Assembly (NCBI RefSeq): GCF_023053635.1
Contig: NC_086179.1
Location: forward strand, 8,694,001-8,758,000
DNA length: 64,000 nt
Direction: 5' to 3'
From: Elgaria multicarinata webbii
Taxonomy: Eukaryota > Chordata > Lepidosauria > Squamata > Anguidae
The notes beneath the pieces were generated by a model that saw nothing but the letters and a program-made list of their open reading frames with translations, did not search any database and was not told the origin of the DNA. Shown here one piece after another: positions 52,809 to 64,000 of this stretch. Both the position numbers and the translations under genes were made by a program. How positions within the stretch are numbered: position 1 is the first letter of the stretch; each line of letters begins with the position of its first letter.

Positions 52809-55309
52809 ATACTTTTCAACATTTGGGGGGACCGTATGCCATCCCGGGAACTGTAAAAATGAAAGGCAGGGTAGCACTGTTTCAAATCAATAAATGAAGA
52901 CCCAAAGCTGCTTTGCGACGCTGCAATCCTCTATACCTTTCCCTGGTAGCACGTCTCATAGAACACAGTGGGACTTACTTCTGAGCAGAGATGCATAGGA
53001 TTATGGCGTGGATGACTTTGTTCCTTGAATAAATGTGCAAAAACCCGACCTGGTGCAATGAGTGGAAATTTTTTAGCTCATGACTTGGTCCGTTCTGTCC
53101 CGGGCTCTTGGGGTAAGAGGAGCCAGGCTCGCCTTTCACTCGTGACCGATGACAATCCTGTCACGCTACATTTTCCTTTAAATAAAAGCAGCCATTGTGT
53201 GTGACTAAGCATTGACAGTGATCTTTCCGTACTGATGCTTTTCAGAAAGTGAGTCATCATCAGCCCAACTGCTTGGCTGCCTTCCAAAGGAGGAGGTGTT
53301 ATTGCAAAACGTTAACAGGAAGGAAGGAATTTGATGTGTGAGGCCAGGAGCCACGGCTTGATTCTTCTCAGGGCCAACCAGGCAGTGGTGTAGTAGAGCT
53401 AGAGTTCACAGGGACACAGTGCCAGCATTTCTTTTAATTAGCAGAGATGCTGATGTCATCTGACACTCATGTTCCTCACATTTCCTTCTGAGCTTAGCTG
53501 CAATCCTCACAGTAATAAAAGGGGGTGCTGGGGAGGAATTATTTTTCACAGCACTTGCAAACAACAGAAAGACAAAACAATCAAACATGAACCCAGTTTC
53601 ATAGTAAGTACACCCATATTTCAACAGTAATTACAGCCGCCTGGCCCAAAAACTCTATGTCATGCCTCCCCTAGAGGACTCTGCCTCATTGGATGAAGGA
53701 AGCTGATCACACCAGGAAGCAGTGGGGGAGATCGAGGAAATATCATGCCAGCCTGGCATATTTCCAGGCTGGCAGAACTCATGGACGGTATTTGGAGAGG
53801 AGACAGAATGTCGCATCTCCAAAGACCGAATTGGTAGCACCGCCTTGTGAGGGTCCAGGTTCGCTTCTGGTCACTTTGGAAGTGAACCCGCTTTGTCTTG
53901 GGAGGCACAAGAAAGGGTCTGTAATAGCCTGATTCAGTTCAGGCATTGAACAAATCCAATGCACAGACTCACTAGAAACTTAATAGGAAAGCAGCATCTT
54001 CTGGAGTGTTAATGCTGTGAATCCATCTATGCTCAACCTGAATGTATATCTAAATAAACCCTCTTAAGAGGCAGGCCAGTCAGGTTCCTTTGAGAAGGAC
54101 TGCTCAGATACAATGGAGAACTCCTCAAGAGTAAGGGTCTTTTTGTGAGCAAAGCCCTCCCCACCAATAGGACTTTTGCCAGAGGGTCTGTAATGATCTG
54201 CAGCTGAACCACGGGTAGGGCTCAGGAAGCTCTGTATATAGCAGCCTTTGGTTTGTCTAGCCACTGCTGGAACAATATCTTCCTTTCAGCTCCAGTATCC
54301 CCAGCATTGCCTTGTGACTGAACCTCTGAATTACTGAACTCTGGACTCCTGTTTGACTCTACTTCTTGAACTGTGTTTGTATCTGACTACTCACCTGTGT
54401 TTAGACCTCAGATGCACCTCAGATCTTTCTTCTGGAAACCACCCACTGGCTTTGCAATACCGTGCCTTTGACCATTGCCTGTATCCTGCCTACAGCTGTT
54501 CTCTTAAGGGGCCATCTCTATGCTTGACCTTTGCCTGTTTATTGACTTGCCTTTGGAATTCCCCTTAATTTGCCCTAGTGCTGAGTCAGACCCAGCCAAA
54601 AGAAGAACATCAGTGCTAGGCTAGAAGAACTAGAACAGACATGCAAAATTTGAGGCCCACCACTTCAAACCAAAGACATGCCTCCATCTCTGTGTGGTTC
54701 TAAAAAAGGACAGAAGAAGTGTTGATGGGGTATCTCCCCTGTCTTCCCACTTTCAGGCGCAAGCATATCCACGGTGAACCCTGAAACTAAGATCACAGGA
54801 CACTGTGTCATGTTGACCGTGAGCATTCCCCTAAATACATTGGCAAATATTTCCACGGGCAGCATTTTTATTCATTTCTACAAACATCACAAATATTTTT
54901 CTTTTTTTCTTTTTCTTTTTTTTTTTTTAAAAATCCATATTAACAATTCTAATTAAACACCACAATCCGGCTGCAAGGAATGTGCACACACAGCTCTTTT
55001 ATTGACCGAAGCAAAAACCATGGATCCTGCAGACCTTTTCTATTAACATCACTGAGAACCTTCACATGGAAAAAAAATGCCCACCGTTATGATGGTCAGG
55101 GCCATTAGGATAGTGGGCCTGTATGTTCTAAATACTGGAGGGAGGAAGTCTGTGCAATATGAATTTGCCTGCCATGTGTGTGGTCCTTTGCACTGGAGAC
55201 TGGGCAGGAGGACCATCCAGTGTTGAGCAGAGTAGAATAAATTAGGTCAGTATTGTCAGCCCCATTTTGGCTGAGAAGTCGTGGTTGCTTGAGGGCCACT
55301 CATGCTTTC
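52809..55309. other. 2.5 kb with little recognisable repeat; possible LTR-like part at 53650-54600
   Basis: No exon is recognised. The part at about 53650-54600 has the look of a long LTR or similar (a tgtatatagcag box near 54232, repeated agggtctgtaat strings at 53915 and 54183, pyrimidine-rich 3' part), but no matching ends or duplications were found. If real it is a broken fossil. A poly-T run lies at 54898-54930. Confidence 0.3.
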
Positions 55310-55366
55310 CTGCCCCCCACCCCCCACTGGGTGTCTTCTTTTTGGTTCCCCAAATATGGTTACCCT
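55310..55366. mobile_element. Right-end fragment of a long M1-related element
   Basis: The piece cccccactgggtgtcttct, TTTTTGGTTCCCCAAATATGG and TTACCCTA matches the right ends at 19110-19138 and 41170-41203. Only the terminus is left. Confidence 0.6.
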
Positions 55367-55386
55367 AGATAAAGAGCTTATCCACA

Positions 55387-56035
55387 GAATCATAGAATAG
55401 TAGAGTTGGAAGGGGCCTATAAGGCCATTGAGTCCAACTCCCCACTCAGTGCAAGAAACCACCCTAAAACATACCTGACAGGTGGTTGTCCAGCTGCCTC
55501 TTGAAGGCCTCTAGTGTGGGAGAGCCCACAACCTCCCTAGGTAACTGGTTCCATTGTCATACTGCTCTCACAGTGAGGAAGTTTTTCCTGATGTCCAGCC
55601 GGAATCTGGCTTCCTTTAACTTGAGCCCATTATTCCGTGTCCTGCACTCTAGGAGGATCAAGAAGAGATCCTGGCCCTCCTCTGTGTGACAACCTTTCAA
55701 GTATTTGAAGAGTGCTATCATGTCTCCCCTCAATCTTCTCTTCTCCAGGCTAAATGTGCCTGGAGATGTGCCCAGTTCTTTCAGTCTCTCCTCATAGGGC
55801 TTTGTTTCCAGACCCCTGATCATCCTGGTTGCCCTCCTCTGAACACGCTCCAGCTTGTCTGCATCCTTCTTGAATTGTGGAGCCCAGAACTGGACGCAAT
55901 ACTCCAGATGAGGCCTAACCAGGGCCGAATAGAGAGGAACCAGTACCTCACATGATTTGAAAGCTATACCTCTACTAATGCAGCCCAAAATAGCATTTGC
56001 TTTTTTTGCAACCGCGTCAAACTGTTGGCGCCAAA
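55387..56035 (-). mobile_element. CR1 LINE 3' portion
   Basis: The minus frame reads [99 protein letters not shown] ... [10 protein letters not shown], then a stop near 55557 and the 3' end to tagaatcatagaatagtag. It carries a small in-frame duplication ([10 protein letters not shown] in place of GMFSLE). Confidence 0.92.
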
Positions 56036-56806
56036 CAACAAGTGTAGATTATATTGGTGTTATACCAGTTTAACCGGGCCTGGTATCAGCACCCAACATA
56101 CTCTGGCAGCTAATGTGACCCACTGATACTCATACCTTGGCCTCCTGCGCCTGCGAGTTGCCATTTTAAATTTCCCACAAGGCCCTCAACATAACTGCTT
56201 TGGGGCATTCTCAGAAATTTAAAACAGCAGCCTGCTTAGGTTCCACTGAAATAGGAGGCCATCCATGGATTTAGAAGAAGGCCTCATTGGAGGGCAATTT
56301 GTCAAGGGCACCCTCGAACCTGGAGCTGGGCCTCAGTTTAACTGTCATGGCTCCTCCTCAAAGGAACCTAGAAAAGTTTGGTGATGGGTGCTGAGAATTC
56401 TCTTTAAGGCTAGAGACAAACCAACATCTTCAGAAGAGTCAGTCACTGGATGGAGCCAACAAGGCAATGAGGGTTGGATCCAGATTTCACCATACTCAAA
56501 GGAGACCCATTGAAATCTATGAGACTTCAATTAGGCATGACTAACTGAAGTCCCATTGATTTCAATGGGTCTGCTCTGAGTATGATTAAATCTGGATCCA
56601 ACTGCTAGATTGCATGTTTCAGATTTGGTGAAAAGCTGCACTGTTCTCTTGCTTATTTTTTCCCCAAGTGGGTTTAGTTGTGCACCCCTGCACTAGAGAG
56701 CAGAAGTTCACAGCCTGCAGAGATTTAAATCAAATAAATAGGCAAAAGCTTCACAAAGTAGCAGGGCAGTCGTGTTGCTCCTTCTCACCATTCACAGCCT
56801 GGGCTA
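56036..56806. other. Unassigned stretch
   Basis: Near 56470-56600 there is an inverted pair (ggttggatccagatttcacc / tgattaaatctggatccaac) with caaaggagacccattgaaat and tttcaatgggtctgctctga inside, so a short foldback of about 130 bp is present. No gene is seen. Confidence 0.45.
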
Positions 56807-56814
56807 GGGTGACC

Positions 56815-57126
56815 ATATGGAAAGGAGGACAGGGCTCCTGTATCTTTAACAGTTGTACTGAAAAGAGAATTTCAGCAGGCGTCATTTGTATGCATGCAGC
56901 ACCTGGTGAAATTCCTTCTTCATTGCACAACAGGTAAAGCTGCAGGAGGTGTATTAGCCTGACCAGATACAAAAGAGGGCAGGGCTCCTCCAGCTTTAAC
57001 TGTTGTGATGAAGAGGGCATTTCACCAGGTGCTGCATGCATACAAAGGACACCTGCTCAAATTCCCTTTTCTATGCAACTGTTAAAGATACAGGAGCCCT
57101 GTCCACCTGTCCCTGTGGTCACCCTA
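56815..57126. mobile_element. M1 MITE with perfect 8-bp duplication (first of a pair)
   Basis: This 312-bp copy is flanked by GCCTGGGC (56807-56814 and 57127-57134). It shares private variants with the next copy: cttcattgcacaaca, ggaggtgtattagcctg, and ctgctcaaattccc. Confidence 0.95.
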
Positions 57127-57155
57127 GCCTGGGCAACATCCAGGAGGGGCCTGAG

Positions 57156-57477
57156 TAAAGTGACCATACGGAAAGGAGGACAGGGCTCCTGTATCTTTAA
57201 CAGTTGTACTGAAAAGAGAATTTCAGCAGGCGTCATTTGTATGCATGCAGCACCTGGTGAAATTCCTTCTTCATTGCACAACAGTTAAAGCTGCAGGAGG
57301 TGTATTAGCCTGCCCAGATCCAAAAGAGGGCAGGGCTCCTCCAGCTTTAACTGTTGTGATGAAGAGGGCATTTCACCAGGTGTTGCATGCATACGAAGGA
57401 CACCTGCTCAAATTCCCTTTTCTATGCAACTGTTAAAGATACAGGAGCCCGGTCCTCCTTTCCATATGGCCACCCTA
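57156..57477. mobile_element. M1 MITE with near-perfect duplication (second of a pair)
   Basis: The copy lies 29 bp to the right of the preceding one and in the same orientation of the asymmetric centre. It is flanked by GGCCTGAG (57148-57155) and GGCCTGTG (57478-57485). It differs from the first copy at only a handful of sites. Confidence 0.93.
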
Positions 57478-57707
57478 GGCCTGTGACTCATGCACAACTG
57501 CATTCCATGTGGCAGCTGAAATCACAGTTTGGACCAGAAGTGGATTTTCCCCTTGTACAAAGTTATAGTGGTTGGAGTGCCTGGGAAATATCGTATTCCT
57601 TGGAGCTGAAATGCAATTTCAGAAGATGGCTGGATATAGGAACATAAGAAGCTGCCTTATACCCAAGTTAGAGTATTTGTCCAGTTAGCCCCATGTTATC
57701 TACTCTG

Positions 57708-58067
57708 AGGGCTTTTCTACACGAGGCTGTTAACCCACTGCACCTGCTTTCAGTTTGCCTCGCTGAATTGAGATCCAAGCACTACATGAGGAGTGTTTCC
57801 TTTCCTGCTTCCCCACTAGATAACCTCTAGGTGGCACTGTGGCACAGCAGAATAGTGCAAATACCCAAGAGTAAACCGTGCTTTGTTTTGCCATCAGAAA
57901 TAATACCCCATTTCCCTTGCTCTGAAAAAAAAAAGTGGAAAGTGCCATTTACAAACAGAAGTGAAACTGGGGGTGGGGATGGGGGTCACAATGTTGTCTA
58001 AAGAACCCATAAACAATCTTAGTAGGAATGATGGGTGCATAACAAATGCCTCGTGCAGAAAAGCTCT
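57708..58067. mobile_element. MITE with AGGGCTTTTCTACACG ends
   Basis: The inverted ends AGGGCTTTTCTACACGAGG and CCTCGTGCAGAAAAGCTCT bound about 360 bp of sequence without coding capacity. The flanking SINE shows only a weak duplication. Confidence 0.75.
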
Positions 58068-58089
58068 AACTGGTAGCAGTTCTACTGAG

Positions 58090-58733
58090 TCTCAAGTAGA
58101 GATCTTTATTGTCACCTTAACAGGAGATGCCAGAGATTGAAGTGTGTGTGTGTGTGTATGTGTGAGTGTACACAGACCCACAACAAATAAGTAACAGGTC
58201 AATTAAAAAGTGGTTACCTTGAAAAGAACATTGCAAGACACACCTAATGCATCTCTTGTCTTGCAATTGTAGCCTACAACAGGTGAAAGCAGCAGGAAGG
58301 GTGATGCCTACTTTCCCCAACTCCTATCATCCACAGCCATGCTGCCTGGGGATGGTGAGACTTTTGCTGGCAGTTAGTCGAGGGCCACCCCTGCCCCTTA
58401 CTGGAGTGTGGGGCCCCAGCAAGTGCCCGACGATGCTGACCCAAGACAGTGGCCCTTAGTTTGTGTAGAGTCTTGCACAAAAGTTTGTACGAAAAGAAGA
58501 TCTTCTCCGGATTTGTGTGCTTGTGTGTGTGTGTCACTATTCCCACGTAGCGCTCTTCTAGTAGGTTGGAAGCAGCCCTTTTGTGAGCGGAAGAAGCTTT
58601 CCACTAGCAGAAGGACACCTTTGGATCCAAGACATTGCCACCAGTGGAAGAGGAGCATGACTTCAACTGACTCAGAGACTTCAGGTGTGTTTTTCATAGC
58701 CGTTTCTGGGCCTTCGAGATCTTCCGGTGTTCC
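58090..58733 (-). other. PRKCQ: Probable PRKCQ 3' untranslated region
   Basis: This is the sequence downstream of the PRKCQ stop on the minus strand, up to just past the only AATAAA found there. It has no long conserved reading frame. The part at 58141-58167 is a (TG/CA) tract. The distal end overlaps the 3' half of a tRNA-derived SINE. The extent is inferred from the polyadenylation signal alone; no transcript evidence is available here. Confidence 0.55.
58105..58110 (-). promoter_or_regulatory. Candidate polyadenylation signal AATAAA for PRKCQ
   Basis: AATAAA on the minus strand lies about 625 bp past the stop codon. No other AATAAA or ATTAAA was seen on that strand between here and 58733. 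It falls inside the right half of an interrupted SINE, at a place where other copies of the SINE read CTTTCC rather than CTTTATT, so the signal seems to have arisen by mutation in the repeat. Confidence 0.5.
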
Positions 58734-58892
<159 letters not shown>

Positions 58893-58954
58893 TCAGAAGG
58901 AGAGAGAAATTGGAGTAAGCTCTATCACCAAGACCCTTGGTCCATAGACTAACC

Positions 58955-59060
58955 CAGCCTTCCCCAACCTGGTACCCTTCAGATGTGTTGGACTACAAAC
59001 CCCATCGCTACAGCCAGATGTGTTTGGACTACAAATCTGTCGAGTCACCCAACTTCCAGG
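58955..59060. mobile_element. M3-type MITE remnant in the last PRKCQ intron
   Basis: The piece cagccttccccaacctggta, cccttcagatgtgttggact and ctacaaaccccatc is the left arm. A second gtgtttggactacaaatctg follows instead of a clean right arm. It lies between the two last PRKCQ exons. Confidence 0.6.
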
Positions 59061-59517
59061 ATAGCCACTTTGACCTACCATAGGTTTACTGTTTTAAACT
59101 ACAGCAGTCAAAAATGGCAGGCAGATGGAGGGGCAGAGGCTGGCCATTGGGCTGAATCCACCCAAAACACTTCAGCTGCTTCGGGCTAAGGCAGCCCAAT
59201 CCGGTCCCAAACTAGATTCGGGTTGAGGTGGGCCGAATCAGCCCGCTTCGACTCGGATTCAGGGCTCGGGACCAAGGCAAAGCACACTCCTAGTATATAC
59301 ATGTATTTAAAATATTATATTTACATATTATCCTTCCTTGTGAAGGCGCTCCGAAATGGATAGACTTCTAATTAACCCTGTTTTGAAGCATTTTGTGTTC
59401 GTAAGGCATTCTAAGCATGGCTAAATATCAGCTGCATGGGGCACGTCCACAAGACAGCTCAACCGTTAGTGAGGGGCTGGGAAGCAACTTCAGCCCGATG
59501 TTCTGCCATTAGGGCTA

Positions 59518-59727
<210 letters not shown>

Positions 59728-60070
59728 CTACATGAAACAGCGCGCGGTGGTTCAGAATTGACCAGAAATCTGCGCAAATGGGCCAGAAATTTGCGCAAAT
59801 TGCAGAATCTGCAGCGGGGGGGGAAAGGTGCGATATGCCTGGAGAAATCCAGCAACTGGCCCGATCCACTGCAGACTGAGTCAGACACCACAGCAGGAAC
59901 CTCAATGAAGTGCAGCGAACCAAACCTAGGAAGTTTTGTCAAACTTCTCCCCCACCCCCCGAACAGATTTCCCTGACATGCCTATTGTTAGGCGATAGCT
60001 GGGAATCTCCCAGTGTTTCAATGAGATACTTACCGGAAATAGAGGAATGTGAAGGTAAGAGGAGTTGCAG

Positions 60071-60084
<14 letters not shown>

Positions 60085-60109
<25 letters not shown>

Positions 60110-60592
60110 GCCTTAGCTAGACCTACTGTAAAGCCCGGGGGAAGAGGAAGGGAGACCTCGTGTTGTGAATAACGTGAGATCTCAGCCCCATTTACATGTA
60201 AGGCATGATGACCTTAAGAAGAGAGGTGTCGTGCCCGCCATTTTTTATTTTTAAAGGGCCAGCAGCGCATGAGCGCTCGAGCAACACAAGGTAAGTTGTT
60301 TTTTTTAAAAAAAATTGATTTCCCCACTCCCCCCATCCTAGCCCTGATGGACGCAGCTCCCGGCTCCGTGCGAGTAAAAGCGTGGAACGGGGTCAAGCTG
60401 CGGAAACAGGCCACAAGCTCCGTGGTCTCGGGGCTCAGCCCGAGACCACGGAAAAAGTGGGCCCAAAGGGTAGGGCTATATCCCGGGGCAAGGGAGGGAT
60501 GATCCCTCCTTGATCCTGGGATCCCCTGTGCGTCATGTGGACACACAGGGATGATCCCGGGTATCACCCTGGGATATAGCCTGGTCTAACTA

Positions 60593-60661
<69 letters not shown>

Positions 60662-60662
60662 T
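60085..60662. repeat. (GA)n microsatellite split by an M4-type MITE
   Basis: (GA)n tracts at about 60085-60110 and 60593-60660 flank a ~485-bp element. The simplest reading is one tract interrupted by the insertion, followed by repeat-length change. It is in the PRKCQ intron between the exons at 59581 and 61155. Confidence 0.8.
60109..60593. mobile_element. M4-type MITE (GGCCTTAGCTAGACC ends)
   Basis: The ends GGCCTTAGCTAGACC and GGTCTAACTAAGG are inverted. The interior includes tgagatctcagccccattta, gccattttttatttttaaag, gagcgctcgagcaacac and a compact palindromic CGTGGTCTCGGGGCTCAGCC / GAGACCACGG. Half of another copy is at 63642-63862. It is related by its ends and right part to 31048-31187. 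Confidence 0.8.
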
Positions 60663-61049
60663 GGGTCTACAGCCTGATGCTAGCATCATTAGAAGCAGGA
60701 GATTCACTCTAGCTTCCACAACCCCATAAGGGTCTTTCAAGGTATTATTATGTAAGGTCTAGGGTAGCTGTTTCTGCCTGCCAACCTCCTTCCTTCAAGA
60801 CATGATGACACAGTTCAGGGACCAACCCACCCCTACCCCCAATTGTACCCACAGTATGCTGGGGACCGAAATATCCCCCTCCCTCCTCCCTTCCATATAG
60901 TTGAAGGAAACAACATTCAGCAGAATTTGGTACAGCGCCAATTTTCATGGCTTTCTCTCCTCCAAAGGGAACTCAGCCCATGTAGCAGAGTCCCTGCGAT
61001 TCTATCTGGAAAGGCTCCGATTCTAGTGCAAAGGAAACAGGGCTTCTTA

Positions 61050-61556
<507 letters not shown>

Positions 61557-62866
61557 CTGCTTTAGGTATAGCATTGTAACCCCTGGCATAGTTGGCAAAA
61601 GGATCATGGCCACCACTCACAACCTGTCCCTTGGTCCACCCACAAGTTCACAGGCTGAGCATGATGGTAATGCATTCTTCCCTGCTTCCTTTTCATGAGT
61701 TCCCTGCAGGACAAGAATGACATGAAGGCTGTGCTTAAGGTGAATGCAGTTTGTGGACTTCTTCAGCAAATCTCTTTTCGAAGTAATTAACGTGGCAATG
61801 AGTTCCACAGATGAATCATCTGGTTGTCTTTATTGATTGATCGATTGATTTAGGACAACACTTCTCTCTCTCTTTTTTTAAAATGACTCTCAGATGTTTA
61901 TGCAATTCTTTTTTAAAAAGGTACTAAAATAGCAATAATAAAGTCAACGTCGTATTAAATTTTAATTAAAATAAATGGGCATTAATGAAATTAATAAAGT
62001 AAGAGAAAGGGGCGGATCATATCACTATCCATGTTCACATATACTACAAAGGTGGATAAGTATGATAAAAGCCTTTTAATATATCAATAAGTTTCACTAG
62101 TACATAAAAAAAGTATATTGCCACTGTAGGGCTGTGTAGTCTGACATTTAAGAACACATTAAGAACACTTTAACAAATACCACAAACCCATTAAAAACAC
62201 TCAAAGTCAAGGAAATTTTTTTAAAAAAACAAACAGACCCAATGCGTTTCGACCCTAAGGGAGGGTCTTCCTCAGTGGTCACATATACTATATAAACACT
62301 TAGAGATACTAGGTAGTTATTTACAAATTGCCAATACCACTAGATGTTACTGTCCCTTGCTTTTTAAAGTAGGTATTGGGCTAATATATTTCAGCCAGTA
62401 TTCCAGGTTTGGAAATTAATCAATGAGAAGCATTTTGGAACAAGAATGTCTGTTTCTGCTAACAACTAGGGAAGAAAGAGCTTCAAAGCCATCTCCTGGC
62501 CCTCTTTGAACATGTTAAGAGAATGTATCAATTTAACGCACCCTTCCCTTCGCATGGGTTGGGACACAACTTCCATAATTGGTTTACCTTGGCTTGGGAT
62601 GATGGGAGTTGTAGTCCAACCTATTTGGAAGGCAGTGGGTTGGGGAAGGTGGATTTATACAGCTGCTGAGAGGTCCACAGATGCCTCTGCACCTGTATCA
62701 CCCAACATGGCTACTAAAGCAGAAACCAAAAGAGAAGCCAGATTTATATTGGTCTGGGAAGGATTTCTCATCCAGGAACGTGAAAAATGAATTTGGGAAA
62801 AGAACAACATGGGCAAAATCCCGAGACTTAAATTGGTGAGGTTTCCATAAAATACTAGACACTGAT
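61557..62866. other. Unassigned intronic 1.3 kb
   Basis: This is PRKCQ intron sequence by position. An M3-like piece lies at 62555-62650 (gatgggagttgtagtccaac). The rest, including a stretch near 61840-62340 rich in A and T, is not assigned. The exon that should hold the kinase activation loop was searched for on the minus strand and not found. Confidence 0.45.
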
Positions 62867-63049
62867 CCTGTTCAGACGACATGCAAAGCCATGGTGGTTA
62901 AGCATTTTGAGCTAAACATGATGGCTTAGTGTGTTGTGAGAACCATTCCTAACCATGGTGGCAACAAAACCAGTTTAAACATGCACTCTAACCATTTGCT
63001 GCAAAAAGTTTAGCGGTCTAACCATGGCTTAGTGTGTTGTCTGAACAGG
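62867..63049. mobile_element. MITE with CCTGTTCAGACGACA ends
   Basis: The inverted ends CCTGTTCAGACGACA and TGTTGTCTGAACAGG bound 183 bp of repeated ccatggtggttaag / aaccatggcttagtgtg motifs. It resembles hAT-type MITEs common in lizards. The flanks show no clean duplication. Confidence 0.78.
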
Positions 63050-63559
63050 CCCAGGAACTGCATTCCATTCCACTTGGCTGTCTCAGAGGCAGAGGTGATT
63101 CATGAGGCCCTGTACCTCAGCTGGGCTGAGACTAACAGATTGGTTGAGAATTCGAAGTAAAAGGTGGAAAGCCTGATCTCAGACTAATTACTGTTAAAGA
63201 ATTTCCAAGTGTCTATACCACAGGACAGAATGCACAAATCCTCAAATGACACTTGGCACTAGGGAAATCAAGTGTTATCAGCATTTAGGATAGGGGTGGG
63301 CAATTGGTGGCCCTCCACATGTTTTGGCCTACAACTCTGATCAGCCCTAGCCCAAATAGCTAATGGTTAGGGATTTTTAAAAACATTTTCCTACAATTGT
63401 AGATCAAAACTATCTGGAGGGCCACAAATTGCTGGCTCTTGATCTAGGACCAGCTACGTACAGAAACCACATCTCAGAGAATCCTCAGGTAAAGACAAGG
63501 TCATCACACTTCCATCATTCAAAGCTGTAGTTCCTCTAGTTTGGGTGATTCCATTATCT
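63050..63559. other. Unassigned intronic stretch with an M3-like palindrome
   Basis: At 63296-63440, ggtggccctccacatgtttt / aactatctggagggccacaa are inverted arms of an M3-like MITE. No exon is seen. Confidence 0.5.
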
Positions 63560-64000
63560 GCTGCACCCGTGTCCTGCTTGTGGGTTCCTAGTTGACAGTT
63601 GGTTGAGCAGTGTGAAAACTGAGTGCTGGACTAGATGGACTTTTGGGCCTCAGCTAGACCTACCTGTTATTGTGCGACAGAAGCGTGAGGATCTCGTGAT
63701 GTTTTTATCGTGAGATCCCCCCTCTGTTCACACGCGGCGTGCGCCGACCTCAGAGGGAGAGGCGTCACGTCTGCCATTTTGTTTTTTTCTTAAAAGGGAA
63801 GATGTGCACGAGTGCTCGTGTGCAAAAGGTAAGGTTTTTTTTTAAAAAAGTATTGTTTCCCCCCAGAATTGTTGTTTTTAAATGGATACTGTTGTTTTCA
63901 TACGGTTTTTATGTTTTTTAATTTTTTGTATACTTTTAATGTTTACTATTTTTAATTGTTGTAAACCGCCCAGAGAGCTTCGGCTGTGGGGCGGTATATA
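63560..64000 (+). mobile_element. CR1-like tail, half an M4 MITE and an L2-type 3' end
   Basis: 63560-63641 is a CR1-like tail (gtgtcctgcttgtgggttcc, tgctggactagatggac). 63642-63862 is the left half of an M4 element (GGGCCTCAGCTAGACCTAC, gagatccccc, gccattttgtttttttc), cut where the LINE begins. 63866-64000 is an L2-type 3' end (gaattgttgtttttaaatgg ... AACCGCCCAGAGAGCTTCGG, GGGGCGGTATATA) that runs off the window. Confidence 0.8.

Larger units (their letters stand above)
57637..58140 (-). mobile_element. tRNA-derived SINE split by a MITE
   Basis: The tail side (57637-57706, aggaacataagaagctgcct) and the head side (58068-58140, ctggtagcagttctactgag, aggagatgccagagattga) are one SINE. The insert is the MITE at 57708-58067. 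The tRNA head beyond the B box is replaced by (TG)n. Confidence 0.75.

Noticed and set aside
53650-54600. A whole LTR element in the repeat-poor 2.5-kb stretch
   Set aside because: Composition and a TATA-like box suggest an LTR, but no TG...CA pair with flanking duplication and no second LTR or internal domain was found; kept only as a low-confidence note.

Overview
The window looks like squamate reptile (probably lizard) DNA. Three kinds of evidence support this: a Sauria-type SINE with a BovB-like tail, Bov-B LINE 3' fragments, and a mix of CR1 and several L2-type LINE subfamilies with hAT-like MITEs. I cannot name the species from the sequence.

Only one host gene is recognisable. The last three coding exons of PRKCQ (protein kinase C theta) lie on the minus strand at 61155-61343, 59581-59709 and 58734-58889. 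They join in frame and give the C-terminal 157 residues of the kinase (end of the catalytic lobe, AGC tail, turn motif and hydrophobic motif). The rest of the gene lies beyond the right edge. The 3' UTR probably runs to about 58.1 kb, where the only AATAAA on that strand lies inside an old SINE.

The other ~58 kb is the 3' flank of PRKCQ, with no host exon that I can support. It is a dense, layered deposit of transposable elements. (1) L2-type LINEs of at least four 3'-end types; the best, at 461-1843, keeps 375 uninterrupted codons of reverse transcriptase. (2) CR1 LINE fragments with the ATTCTATG-type tail, and a second CR1-like family with a TTCTTATG-type tail. (3) tRNA-derived SINEs. (4) Many non-autonomous DNA elements, several with proven 8-bp target duplications typical of hAT. 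(5) One solo LTR of 420 bp at 51161-51580 with a 5-bp duplication. (6) Microsatellites, often grown from LINE tails.

The most striking structure is a MITE family here called M1 (termini TAGGGTGACC...GGTCACCCTA), with about fifteen whole or partial copies. Each copy is a long hairpin, and each half of the hairpin is itself an inverted repeat of one ~76-bp module, so the element is a palindrome of palindromes. Several copies sit inside each other or inside LINEs, with target duplications that give a relative order of events.

I found no evidence of a new protein-coding system, a CRISPR array or an operon. Repeat boundaries were read by eye and are good to roughly 5-20 bp unless a target duplication is quoted.
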